Assembly: GCA_036346275.1 (NCBI GenBank)
Contig: CM070722.1
Location: forward strand, 23,707,336 to 23,771,335
Origin: Otatea glauca
Taxonomy: Eukaryota > Streptophyta > Magnoliopsida > Poales > Poaceae
Reading direction: 5' to 3'
DNA: 64,000 nucleotides
Shown here piece by piece: positions 43,870-54,289 of this stretch (position 1 is its first letter; every line of letters starts with the position of its first letter). A model generated the notes under the pieces. The model was not told the DNA's origin. It searched no databases and was given only the letters and a program-made list of their open reading frames with translations. A program made the translations under genes and the position numbers.

Positions 43870-46800
43870 TGAAAGTTCAAGCTCCATTAATTTGGTTTTG
43901 GTGTTAATGACAAATCTAATATTGAGACTAACTATTTTGATAATCATAATATTGATTAATCTCAATTGTTAATAAATGATAAATCTCTTTATGAGACTAA
44001 CTCTTTTGTTGAGTTTAACTCTTATTAGTCTCTTTTGGATGAAAAAGATAAAAATATCAAAGGTATGCATTCGAATTAATATTATCATATCTTGTTGCAT
44101 TCTTTGGATATATATTCATAATTATATTGATAAATTCAAATATGAGACTAACTCTTTTATTAAGTATATATTTGATTAGTCTCATCTCATTAAAAAATGG
44201 AGATCACAAAGGTATGTATTAAATACAACTCCATTATTTCTAGATGCTTTACTTAGATTCAAGATAAAAGATGAACTCCATTGTAGTTTCAATCTTAAAA
44301 TGTGCATAAATGTTTCCAACTCCATATATACATGGATGCACACATTTAGGGGGAGTTCATGCTTTATCTTGATGTTGCAATAGTATTGATCCCTTTCATC
44401 TCTCTATATCAAGGATCATTACTTTGAAACAATCCCTTGAGTATATTTAACTTGTGTAGTTGTAGTATACTCATGGCAATATAGGATAAAACTCCAAAGC
44501 AATAAAAAATTGAATATGTGCATATTGATTTAAGTTCAATTATTTGTATGAAAAATATTTAATGGATTTTATTATATAATTAATGGTCTTAAGAGTATTG
44601 ATCCCTTTTCACCACTCCATATAAATTGGATCATTACTTTTAGATTCCATCGAATTGAGTATATGAAACTTGTGTAGTTAATATACACTCATGACAATTT
44701 AAATTCAATTTAAATTGTGTTCGGTTGCCATTCAATCAATAAAGAACTAATCATGTATTGATGGTTCACTTTGTTAATCTTAGGGCAATTGAAAGTTCTT
44801 GAGTATATGAAGCATTAGTTGCATTAGTATACTCAAGACACAATTAATCTTTCAATCAATTGTCTTTGGGTTGTACTCAATCGATCTCGGGGGGCATCCA
44901 TTATGTGTTAATGAAGTGTAAGTGATGATTGAGACAACCGTGTTTGTTGGACTAACAATCTTCCATGAGTTGTGAAGTAGGTTGAGTCCAAGAAAATGAA
45001 GAATTGGGAAAAAAAGTCATCATATGTTGATGAGCTTCAAGAGGTTATCACAAAGTGAAGAAGAAGAGAGGAAGTTCATCATGTGTTGATGAACAAGAAG
45101 AAAGGACCTGGCTTGGAGAGAAGATGATGGGAATCATAAAAGCTCCAAATGGGATTGCTAGAGGCAAAGGTATAACTAGCTAGGGCTAAGAATGTGTTCC
45201 TAGCCTTTTACCGGTCTCGGTGTTTGGATAGGAGACCGGGTTGCTAGTTAGGTACCGTACTATTAAGAGGGGTTGAGTCATTTAGCTTGAGCTTCATCAT
45301 ATGTTGATGAACTCAATTCGGTTCACTCTAGCTCGCTCTCTTATTTGGTTCTTGCATGAGCTAAGTATTTTCATGTGTTGCAAATAAGGGAGCTCATGCT
45401 TGCTTCTTTTTTAATCTTGATTTGGTTTTTGCATAGAGCTATGGATTTGCATATGTTGTAAAAGGAAGATAGCTTATGTAAGTTGGTTTAAGTGGTTGTT
45501 TGTATGAAACTAGATATTTGCATGTGTTACAAATAGAGAGCTCATGCATCGGAGTCTTAGCTTGTGACTTGATCATGTGTTGATCATCACAAAGGCTAAG
45601 ATAGGTTTATACTTTGTGTCTGCAAAATGAGTTTTAGCAAAATATGGTTTAATTGAATCTTATCTTGGAGCATGTGAATAGGGTTTGCAAATGTGTTTGC
45701 AAATTGGTTTGATCATGTGTTAATCATCACATGGCTCAAAGATATAATCTTGATTGCTCTTGTTTGCAAGATTTATATTTGCAAATATGTTTTGCAAAAT
45801 ATTGGTGTTCATACATTTTAGACTTGAATGACTACATTAGAGTCTTTGTTTTTGTGATATTTAAAAAAATATCTATGATTGCTTAAATCTTGAAAATAGG
45901 TGGAGATTGTAGCCCTCGTGATAAGCTTCGCATAGAGTCCAAGATCACCTAAATCGGAGTTCGGAGTAAAAAGTTACGACCGTTTTAGTTACTGAAATAG
46001 TAGTAGCACCGCCCCTAGATGGGCGGAGCGGTGCTACCTGTCTTAGATGGGTGGTAGCACCACTTGAGGCGGTACTACCGCTCCAAAAGCGGTGTAAAGA
46101 TTCTATAGAGGTGTTTTTTGGTTGAAATGGCTGGTGCTATCGATCCTAGATGGGCGGTAGCACCGATGTACTGTAGCAACAGCTAGTTTTTAGTGTTTTT
46201 AATGCACGAAACTAACCTTTGAGCCTGAGGCAGGTGCTACCGGTCCTAGATGGGCGGTACCACCGGGTTTGCTGCACTTTTTTCCTGTTTTGGCCTCCAA
46301 CAATTAGTTTTCTTTGGGGAGGCTATAAAAGGAGCCTTGGGGCTAACATTTGGTTGTTGTTGGTCTTGTTGAGCATTTGGGTTGCATTATATTGCACTCC
46401 CACATTTGGTTCTTGAGCTAAGAGTGAGCTCTAATTGCATGTGTTGCAACTAGGAGAGGATTGAGAGCCTCTTTTGCATGTGTTGCACTTGAGGGGAGCT
46501 ATGTGCATGTGTTGCACTTGGTGATCACCATTGTACATGTGTTGTACTTGGTGGAGCTCAAGCTAGAAAGCTTGACTTGTTACTCTTGGGTTTACCTACA
46601 CCTAGACGGCGTGTGGAGGCGTCGTGCGCGATGACCTTCTCAAGGAGATTGTGAGAAGGCTCGGCAAAGTTGTAAAGGTCGGAGCTCATCTAGCTAGAGG
46701 GGGAAAGAGCTACCACTAGTGGAATCGAGGCGGGTGCTCAATTCGTGGAGCCGGTCCAAAGTGGTTTGGGCTTGCCTCAACGTGGATTAGGGGAGACCGG

Positions 46801-47125
46801 CAAGTCTCCGAACACCACGGTAAAAAGTATTGTGTCTCCTTGTGTATGCTTGCAATTCATTATTTACATTGTTGCAATTTACATTCCTAGAATTAAATTG
46901 CTTGCTTGTCTTTAGGATTGTAATTTATTCTTAGAAACATAATTAGCTAGTGCACTTAGTGAGCCTACTTGACTTAGGCTTTAATTGTCAAAATCTTAGT
47001 TTATCGCCTTCGCGTTGATTATTGTTTAGGTTTTTAACATAGGGATAAATAGAGCATGTATTTAGTAAGAAGAATTTTTAAAGCCACCTATTCACCCCCC
47101 TCTAGTCGGCATCCTCAATCTTACA
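43870..47125 (+). repeat. Solo Sirevirus-like LTR, 3.26 kb
   Basis: The insertion begins TGAAAGTTCAAGCTCC and ends CAATCTTACA, flanked by the exact 5-bp duplication ATGGA (43865-43869 and 47126-47130). Near its start it has TTTGGTTTTGGTGTTAATGACAAA, resembling the start of the Sirevirus-3 LTR, and near its end TTCACCCCCCTCTAGTCGGC, the usual Sirevirus LTR end. There is no pol. It is therefore best read as a solo LTR. Internal features include palindromic GGTAGCACCG / CGGTGCTACC motifs at 46008-46265 and repeated TGCATGTGTTGCA-type motifs at 45370-46550. Confidence 0.78.
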
Positions 47126-48354
47126 ATGGATATGGAGATATAAAACCAATAATATAGACACATGTTAGAGAATATGGAGTTGGATCAACCCACCTTGAGA
47201 CACTGTGAGTGTTGTAATCTTACTTGTCATAAGTTGGTCTCATATACAATGTGCATGTTATATCCTTAGACTTGAGGTTGACACATGTACACAAGATGTG
47301 TGATGATTTATTTAAGGGTTGCAAAATGCTACTCTGTAACTGGGTAGTTATAAGGTGGCTTTCGGGTTTGTCGTGAAGCATGCTGCGAGGCATGGTTGAT
47401 CAAGATGGGGTTTGCCCCTCCAAACAATGGGAGAGATATCTGTAGGTCTCTCGTGTGGTCGGATTTCGGAAATACATGACTATGCCACCCGCAGTTAAAG
47501 GGTTAATCGTAGTCAGGGATTCGGAGTGACGTAATCGAGAAAGAGTGGTCGAGCTAACTAAACAAGGATGTCATATAGTCGCCTTTAGTTTGACCGATAT
47601 CATGAGGCAAAGGAAAATGCATATAACTAAGCATTGTTAAGGTTCGTCCGATGTGTTCTTTACATATACTCGAGGGTCGGTATGTCCTGCTAGGGATCGC
47701 TACCAATTAATGGTCGAGTAAGAGTACTCAGGCCATGTCCAAGCATATGTGAACCTATAGGGTCGCACACTTAAAGGGTTGGGACTTAATTCGAATGGTA
47801 ATCCGAATTCTGATGGACTTCGAGTTCCAAACGAGCCTCTAATGTAGAGATCCATAGTGGGTGTCTATATAAAGGGAGGGCTTGTGGTTTTAGGGTTAGG
47901 ATGCATCATAGGAATTCGAAATTCTTGAAACCCTAGCTATCACACCTCCTTCGCCCAAAACCGCGCAGTCGGCGTTAGCACTCTGGCTCATGGCGTTCTT
48001 GCCTCATACGTATGGATACCTTAGAGACGTTGCTGCGAGGCTTCAACGCTAGGACGATCCACAACCAGTGTTGATCATAAAGAGCTGTTGAAGGAGGCGT
48101 GAGGTTAGTACGATTACAGCCACAACAACACGCTACATCGACTCTACTTCTGCTATGGGCCTGCGCGTCTAGTGGTAATTCTATGATATATAACTTGAAG
48201 TGGTTCCTTGGTTACGCGGCAAAAAATTTGATTTTTCACTAGAGTAGTCTACCCGTTCTCCTTCAGAGAGCGTGGTACGTGATTTGTGGTGTATACTGGA
48301 ACTTCCACAATCAATAAGAGATCTAGATTTATTATTTTATTCAAACGAAGCCAA

Positions 48355-48412
48355 ATATATATATGTATGTATATATATATATGTATGTGTGTGTGTATAT
48401 ATAGACGCACAC
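48355..48412. repeat. TA/TG microsatellite near the copia LTR end
   Basis: Alternating TATATATG and GTGTGTGTATATATA runs. It lies in a 229-base stretch between two near-identical 18-base copies of CTAC(C/T)CGTTCTCCTTCAG at 48249-48266 and 48496-48513, only the second of which is followed by the primer site. Confidence 0.8.
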
Positions 48413-48513
48413 ACAAAGAAGCAAAAGACACCTAGGCTCATCCTAGGAGGAGGAGTGCGTTGGGTGTTGGGAGGCCTGGAACAGGGTAGCATGGCCTACT
48501 CGTTCTCCTTCAG

Positions 48514-48525
48514 TGGTATCAGAGC
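48514..48525 (+). promoter_or_regulatory. Primer binding site of the interrupted copia element
   Basis: TGGTATCAGAGC, complementary to initiator Met tRNA, one base after the LTR end. It identifies 43668-48512 as a 5' LTR in plus orientation. Confidence 0.9.
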
Positions 48526-48715
48526 CATCCTTCTTAGTTTTAGATTCAAAATAGATGCATATGGTGATATACAATAGTAGATGTGATCTATTGCTGTTTT
48601 GATGGCCATTCTATTTCATAGATCGTTTTTGGCACTGGTCAATAAGATCGATTTGTGTTCGGTGGTCGTAGATGGATTCAATATCATTGTTCCATGATCG
48701 TGTTATTGTGGTTGT

Positions 48716-50531
48716 TGATAGCATCTAGGCACCCCTCAATTCTATTACTGTATTATTATGGTTTTGGTATTGATGACTAAGTTTGTAATACTCAAAGCTT
48801 TGAAGAAAATAAGCTGGAATCTATGATGGAACAAGTTGGACTAACAAGATTAAGGTATTCAGTTTATAGTTTATGACTTGGGAGATGATTCAAGTCAAAT
48901 AGCCCAGATCTGTTTTCTTTTCGGTTGTCCAAAAGAGGGACTTTGCACAAGCAAATAGGTTGTTAGGCAAAGGCAAAACTAGATCTCTCGGAGCAAAAGA
49001 CACTTATCCTTTTCTTCAGTCCGTTGCGTACCTTGAAACTATTATACGTCAAAACTCCCTTTTAATATCTGATCATTAGATATTCGTTTTCATATTCACA
49101 TATCCTTGATTAAAACCTTCTTTGAAAATCATTCGATAGCCAAAGGTTTGCCTATGTATGACGGACCAAAATATCTTCGGTTTCCCATCTACAACAGACC
49201 AAATATTTGGTCCGGCACCCTTTCAGTTTATAAGTTTTTGGCCGGACTGAATCTTTGATGTCCTTTTAATCGAAACCTAAAATGAATATTCTCTATCTTC
49301 AAAAGAATTTTACTCAGGAAACGGACCAAGCTTTCGTGTTTAAATATCTCAGTCCATTGCTAAAATAAAAAGCTTGGATAAAAATTTATCTTTATTGAAA
49401 AGGTCCTTGGCACCAATCTTCTGAAAAGTCCATGTATGACGGACCAAAAATTTGGTCCGACGTACATGTGTCTCTGTGCCAGACCAATCTTCTGAAAAGT
49501 CCATGTATGACGGACCAAAAATTTGGTCCGATGTACATGTGTCTCTGTGCCAGACCAATCTTTTGAAAAGTCTATGTATGACGGACCAAAAAATTTGGTC
49601 TGACGTACATAGGTCTCTTTGCCAGACCTATCTTTTAAAGTCCATGTGTAACGGACCAAACAATTTGGTCTGTCGCTCATATATGTCTCTCAGTTGTATG
49701 CCAGACCAACCTCTATGAACAACCCATGTACTACGGACCAAAATTTTTGGTCCGTCGTGAACTCTCAAATTTGGTCCGTCATACACATATCAAGTATCAC
49801 TAGGCACTGATACTTAGTCCGTTGTACGTGTATATTTCTGTGGTTTCTGACATCTGACACATCCAACGACTACTGTAGCAGGTGTAACGGCTACTTTCAC
49901 TCCAAATGGCTATATAAGCATTTCCTAAGCCATCTTTCGAAATACAGATGAACTCCTTACACTTTGGTATTGAAAAATAGCTCTCATTCTCAAAAAGGAG
50001 TCTGTGCTTCATCTTCACACAAAAATTCTCATACATCTCTAAGCGTGTTAGCTCCAAGTCAGTGTCTAGTTGTGTGAATTGCAAAGTGAACCAAGAGACA
50101 GAACTTGTGCAAAGTTTATTACTCTTGGATCTTAGTGATCCTAGACAGCTTGGAGGAAGTAAACAGTGTGACCTATCCTAAGGTGTTTGTGGAAGGCAAC
50201 TGTATTTGTGAGAGGTTTGGAACTCACCTCACTCAAGTAGTGAAAGAGTTACCTGAGTGATCGCCAGAGCTACTGCGACTAGTTTTGGAGAAGCAGAACT
50301 TCGAAAGAAGTGCTTCAACGTGGATTAGGAGTGCGGCTCTGAACCACGGGATAAATCTTTGTCTCTCCTGTGTCATTTCATTTATTGCTTTCGCTGTTAT
50401 CATTATTTGTTTGAATTCTGTATTATCCTTGCAGTAAGTTGCTCTTTGTTAAATTCAGTTAGTTGTTTAAAATAGTTATAACTTGTTGAAATTTCTTATT
50501 CACCCCCCCTCTAGGCCAACTCGATCCTTCA
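48716..50531 (+). repeat. 5' LTR of Sirevirus-3
   Basis: An 1816-bp LTR starting TGATAGCATCTAGGC and ending CTCGATCCTTCA. A TATA-like GGCTATATAAGC lies at about 49908. The end has ATTCACCCCCCCTCTAGG. The array of 71-bp repeats at 49398-49790 lies upstream of that TATA-like site. Compared with the 3' LTR it lacks a segment after CACTTA (49005 against 61283). Confidence 0.92.
49398..49790. repeat. 71-bp tandem repeats with GGACCAAAWTTTGGTCC palindromes
   Basis: About four to five copies of a 71-bp unit; starts at 49431, 49502 and 49573 show the period. Every unit contains a palindrome of the form CGGACCAAAAATTTGGTCCG. More degenerate versions occur at 49170-49230, and again in the post-pol region near 57350-57480. 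Palindromes upstream of the LTR TATA box are a known Sirevirus trait. Confidence 0.88.
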
Positions 50532-50533
50532 AG

Positions 50534-50545
50534 TGGTATCAGAGC
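50534..50545 (+). promoter_or_regulatory. Sirevirus-3 primer binding site
   Basis: TGGTATCAGAGC, two bases after the 5' LTR end, complementary to the 3' end of initiator Met tRNA. Gag begins 38 bases downstream. Confidence 0.93.
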
Positions 50546-50582
50546 TTTGGTTTACCTTGTTTAGCTTAACTAGCTTTGGTAA

Positions 50583-51704
50583 ATGGCTAAGAGAAATGGT
50601 TCTGCAACTGTTAGTATTGGTAGAGTATCTGTTTTTGATGGCACAAACTATGCTTATTGGAAAATTAGGATGAGATGCTATTTAGAAGCTGTCGGGTATG
50701 ATGTGTGGAGGGTTACAGAGAAGCCTATGCCTCCTCGTGTCATACCTGAAGGGCAATCTGCATATGGAGAACCCACTCCCGGTGAAATTCAAAATATGCA
50801 GTATGATGCTCAAGCTAGAAATACCATATTTTCCTGTCTTAGCTTAGAAGTTTTTGATAGAGTAAGTAATCTTACATCAGCTTATGACATATGGACAACA
50901 TTACAAGAAATTCATAAAGGTACCTTTGATGTAAAAGAAGAAAAATACTATGTTGTTCGGGAAAAATTTGATCAATTCAAAATGCTTTCTCAAGAAAATG
51001 CAAATGACATGTTCTCTAGGCTAAATCCTATTGTCAATGAACTAAACGGCCTAGGAACTAAAATTTCAGATGTTGAAGTATGCAGGAAGATGATTAGAGT
51101 GCTTCCACGGACATATCACAGCTTGATCACATATCTGCTCAAGGTGGTGATCTTAAAAGGCTCACTCCAACTGAACTCATTGGGCAAAATATCTGCTCAT
51201 GAGCTCACATTGGCTGATGAAGATGCTCCAAGAAAGAAATCTATCGCATTAAAAGCCAAGGAAGTTATTCAAGACTCATCTGACGAAGATGATGATGAGT
51301 CAAGTGAAGATGAGGATGAAGATGTGAAGAAATTAGCTCTACTCATGAGAAGAGCCAACAAACTTATGAGAAGAGTCAATTTCAAAGACAGAGAAAGGTC
51401 AAATTCTTACTCAAAGAAAAATCCTTTTTCTAATGTTGTATGCTTTGAATGCAATGAAAAAGGGCACATAGCTGCTCGATGTCCCAACAAAATCAAGAAG
51501 AAGAGCAAGTTCAAGAATAAGGATGATGAGGATGAGGAAAAGACTCATGAAAAACCAAAGAAGAAGTTTTTCAAGAAGAGCTACTCCAAAAGATTTGTGA
51601 AGAAAGGAAAAGGAGAAGCTCACATAGGAGAATGGGTTACTGATGATGAAAGTGAAAGTGAAAACTCACCTCAGATGAAGAAAGTTCAAAGTCAAAGGGG
51701 CTAG
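50583..51704 (+). CDS. Sirevirus-3 gag (capsid/nucleocapsid part)
   Basis: A 373-residue frame with its natural start. Residues 12-60 (RVSVFDGTNYAYWKIRMRCYL) and 75-190 form the UBN2/copia gag domain (AYDIWTTLQEIHKGTFDVKE, FDQFKMLSQENANDMFSRL, MIRVLPRTYHSLITYLLKV). Residues 215-245 are a Ser/Asp/Glu-rich acidic stretch. A CCHC zinc knuckle (CFECNEKGHIAARC) is near residue 287, followed by a Lys-rich tail. The frame ends at TAG (51702), and similarity continues in another frame (GLAGLALDESTPPPP near 51697-51735), so a frameshift has separated gag from the rest. Confidence 0.88.
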   Translation: MAKRNGSATVSIGRVSVFDGTNYAYWKIRMRCYLEAVGYDVWRVTEKPMPPRVIPEGQSAYGEPTPGEIQNMQYDAQARNTIFSCLSLEVFDRVSNLTSAYDIWTTLQEIHKGTFDVKEEKYYVVREKFDQFKMLSQENANDMFSRLNPIVNELNGLGTKISDVEVCRKMIRVLPRTYHSLITYLLKVVILKGSLQLNSLGKISAHELTLADEDAPRKKSIALKAKEVIQDSSDEDDDESSEDEDEDVKKLALLMRRANKLMRRVNFKDRERSNSYSKKNPFSNVVCFECNEKGHIAARCPNKIKKKSKFKNKDDEDEEKTHEKPKKKFFKKSYSKRFVKKGKGEAHIGEWVTDDESESENSPQMKKVQSQRG

Positions 51705-51760
51705 CTGGACTCGCTCTAGATGAGTCAACTCCACCACCACCCTCATTTCCTCTGTGCCTT

Positions 51761-52306
51761 ATGGCAAGATCAGATGAGGAAGAGGTTAGTGACTCTCCTT
51801 CTTATGATGAGCTAGTGGAACTAGTTGAAGAACTAAATAATGCCTTGCATGATAAAACAAGTTCAACCAGAACTCTTAAGAAGATTATCTCTAGCTTGCT
51901 TAATGATCAAAGGTTGCTAACAGACAAGTATGAAAAACCTATGCATGAACATGAAAAGTTTGTACAAATTCATAATGATCTAGTTACAAGTCATGCTTTG
52001 CTTGCTAAAAATTATGAAGACTTGCAAATTAACTACTGTGAGCTAGAAATTGAAAATGAAATGCTGGCTAACAAATCTAGTCATGTCTTTTTAAGTGATA
52101 CATCTATCTCATGTGACTCTCCAAAAGAAGAAATATTGACTCTTGGTTCTTCTGATGCTTGCAAAGGAAATTACAAATATGCTTCCTGTGTCAAGGAGCT
52201 TGAAACAGAGAATAAAGAACTAAAAGCTAAGATAGCCACATTTGATAAAGGCTTAGAAAAATGCTTTTTGGGAAGTACTACTCTTGACAAAATTCTTGTT
52301 GGATAA
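51761..52306 (+). CDS. Sirevirus-3 gag-pol coiled-coil segment (open fragment)
   Basis: A 181-residue frame rich in Glu, Leu, Asn and Lys with coiled-coil character (DELVELVEELNNALHDKTSS, YEDLQINYCELEIENEMLAN, CVKELETENKELKAKI). It corresponds to the segment after the zinc knuckle in this family and to 19253-18783 in copia-2. It ends at TAA (52304-52306) in the context CTTGTTGGATAAAGACC. The same frame continues beyond the stop with RPNLGKKGLGFK, so a single base change (CAA to TAA) is likely. Confidence 0.75.
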   Translation: MARSDEEEVSDSPSYDELVELVEELNNALHDKTSSTRTLKKIISSLLNDQRLLTDKYEKPMHEHEKFVQIHNDLVTSHALLAKNYEDLQINYCELEIENEMLANKSSHVFLSDTSISCDSPKEEILTLGSSDACKGNYKYASCVKELETENKELKAKIATFDKGLEKCFLGSTTLDKILVG

Positions 52307-52698
52307 AGACCAAATTTGGGCAAAAAGGGCTTGGGGTTTAAACTCAACAGTTTGCCAAATAAAAATGGATCAGGTCATGCTAAACAAATTTTTGTCAAGA
52401 AAAGCACTCAATGTTATTATTGTCATGAATTAAATCATGAATCTAAAAATTGCTATCTTGCAAATGTTTCTCATGCCAAAAGGGATTGTATGGTAGATGC
52501 CCATTACATGTTATTTAAAGATTTCAGGGGCAAAGCAAATGTGAAATATGTAGGTCCCTCAAATCTAAATAAGAAGCTTAAAGCTGTCTGGGTACCTAAG
52601 GCCATGTTGATAAATCCTTTCAAACCTAAGATGACTGTAACTAACATCAAAGGACCCAAAAGTATTTGGGTACCTAAAGTGAAGAAATGAACTTGTAG
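52307..52698 (+). CDS. Sirevirus-3 second zinc knuckle and linker (open fragment)
   Basis: In frame after the TAA stop. It encodes LGKKGLGFKLNSL, a second CCHC-like motif (CYYCHELNHESKNC) near 52413-52454, and AVWVPKAM plus SIWVPKV, the typical W-V-P-K repeats ahead of the protease. The frame ends with TGA at 52688, then the protease lies in the next frame. Two zinc motifs in one gag-pol are common in Sireviruses. Confidence 0.72.
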
Positions 52699-53694
52699 GT
52701 AAATTATAAGAGTGGAGGCAGACATTGGGTCATTGACAGTGGCTGCACTCAACACATGACCGGTACCTCAAGAATGTTCACTTCAATTGAAGGAGAAAGT
52801 GATCAAAGTCACAAAATCACCTTTGGAGACAACATCAAAAGAAAGGTAAAAGGTCTTGGTAAGATTGCCATATCAAATGATCACTCTATTGACAATGTTC
52901 TTCTCGTTGATTCCTTAAACTTCAATTTATTATCTGTTGCTCAATTGTGTGATCTTGGATTCCATTGTAACTTCCCTTCTGATGGGGTAACTGTATTTGA
53001 TAAACATGAAAAGCTTATATTCAAAGGTTTCAGATTTCAAAATCTCTATTTAGTAGATTTCAAATCTAACTCCTCATGTATCTCAACCTGCCTGTTAGCT
53101 AAAGTTTCCCTTGGATGGCTTTGGCATAGGCGTCTTGGGCATGTAGGTATATCTAATCTGAAGAAGCTTTTCAAAAATGAGCTAGTGGTGGGGTTGAAAG
53201 ATGTCAAATTTGAAAAGAATAAGCTATGTAGTGTTTGTCAAGCAGGCAAACAAGTAGCAAATTCTCACCCAATTAAAAGTATCATGTCCACCACTAGACC
53301 ACTTGAGCTTTTGCATATGGATGTGTTTGGTCCCCCCTCATATGCTAGCATTGGTGGTAACTCATATTGTCTGGTAATTGTTGATGATTTTTCCAGATTC
53401 ACTTGGGTATTCTTTTTGCCAAATAAAAGTGAAGATGGAAAAATCTTCAAAACTTTTGCTAAAAGGGCTCAAAATGAATTTGATTGTCCCATCAAGAAAA
53501 TAAGAAGTGACAATGGATCTGAGTTTGTTAACACAAATATCATTGAATACTGTGATGAATTAGGAATTAAGCATGAACTCTCAGCTACATATACTCCTCA
53601 GCAAAATGGTGTTGTTGAAAGGAAAAATCGAACCTTGATTGAAATGGCTAGATCTATGCTAGATGAATATGAAACCTCCGATGCTTTTTTTTGA
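52699..53694 (+). CDS. Sirevirus-3 protease and integrase core (open fragment)
   Basis: The protease active-site segment HWVIDSGCTQHMTG is at 52725-52766; the D-S-G triad is intact although Cys follows it, as in many copia proteases. From 52756 an ATG-led frame of 312 residues continues. It contains LLSVAQLCDLGF, the HHCC zinc domain (LWHRRLGHVGISNL...CSVCQAGKQ, about residues 120-170), LLHMDVFGPP with the first Asp, VIVDDFSRFTWVFFLP, KKIRSDNGSEFVN with the second Asp, and QQNGVVERKNRTLIEMAR with the Glu. All three DDE residues are present. The frame breaks at 53692 within a run of T's. Confidence 0.87.
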   Translation, partial: VNYKSGGRHWVIDSGCTQHMTGTSRMFTSIEGESDQSHKITFGDNIKRKVKGLGKIAISNDHSIDNVLLVDSLNFNLLSVAQLCDLGFHCNFPSDGVTVFDKHEKLIFKGFRFQNLYLVDFKSNSSCISTCLLAKVSLGWLWHRRLGHVGISNLKKLFKNELVVGLKDVKFEKNKLCSVCQAGKQVANSHPIKSIMSTTRPLELLHMDVFGPPSYASIGGNSYCLVIVDDFSRFTWVFFLPNKSEDGKIFKTFAKRAQNEFDCPIKKIRSDNGSEFVNTNIIEYCDELGIKHELSATYTPQQNGVVERKNRTLIEMARSMLDEYETSDAFF

Positions 53695-54289
53695 AGCTAT
53701 CAATCCGCTTGTCATGCTGTAAATAGACTTTATCTTCATAGATTGCTTAAGAAAACCCCTTATGAACTATTGGTAGGAAGAAGACCCAATGTATCATATT
53801 TTCGTGTGTTTGGTTGCAAAATCTATATCTATAAAAAGAGAACTCATTTGGGAAAATTTCAAACTAGATGTGACACTGGCTTCATGCTAGGATATTCCTC
53901 TAAGTCCAAACACAAATATCATTGAATACTGTGATGAATTAGGAATTAAGCATGAACTCTCAGCTACATATACTCCTCAGCAAAATGGTGTTGTTGAAAG
54001 GAAAAATCGAACCTTGATTGAAATGGCTAGATCTATGCTAGATGAATATGAAACCTCTGATGCTTTTGGGCTGAAGCTATCAATCTTGCTTGTCATGTCA
54101 GAATAGACTTTATCTTCATAGATTGCTTAAGAAAACCCTTATGAACTATTGGTAGGAAGAAGACCCAATGTATCATATTTTCGTGTGTTTGGTTGCAAAA
54201 TCTATATCTATAAAAAGAGAACTCATTTGGGAAAATTTCAAACTAGATGTGACACTGGCTTCATGCTAGGATATTCCTCTAAGTCCAAA
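53532..54289 (+). repeat. 379-bp tandem duplication inside Sirevirus-3 integrase
   Basis: Two head-to-tail copies, 53532-53910 and 53911-54289, both starting CACAAATATCATTGAATAC and ending TCTAAGTCCAAA. They differ by a few substitutions and compensating 1-2 base indels (for example the T run near 53683 and GCTTTTGGGCTGAAG near 54063). The second copy repeats the catalytic Glu segment. The unit is not a multiple of three, so the polyprotein frame is broken here. Confidence 0.93.

Larger units (their letters stand above)
43668..48715 (+). mobile_element. Ty1/copia element (non-Sirevirus) 5' LTR and leader, rest displaced
   Basis: A copia LTR starts TGTTAGAGATATGATT at 43668 and ends CTCCTTCA at 48512, followed by a Met-tRNA primer site (48514). 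The LTR is interrupted by a 3.3-kb solo LTR (43870-47125 plus 5-bp duplication); without it the LTR is about 1.58 kb. It has a TATA box (GTCTATATAAAGGG near 47868). About 200 bases of leader follow before Sirevirus-3 begins at 48716. Gag-pol and the 3' LTR would lie beyond Sirevirus-3, outside the window. Confidence 0.72.

Noticed and set aside
45895..45920. GGTGGAGATTG followed by TGTAGCCC as a purine tract and LTR start
   Set aside because: The exact ATGGA duplication at 43865 and 47126 places the LTR start at 43870; the 45908 site has no duplication partner.
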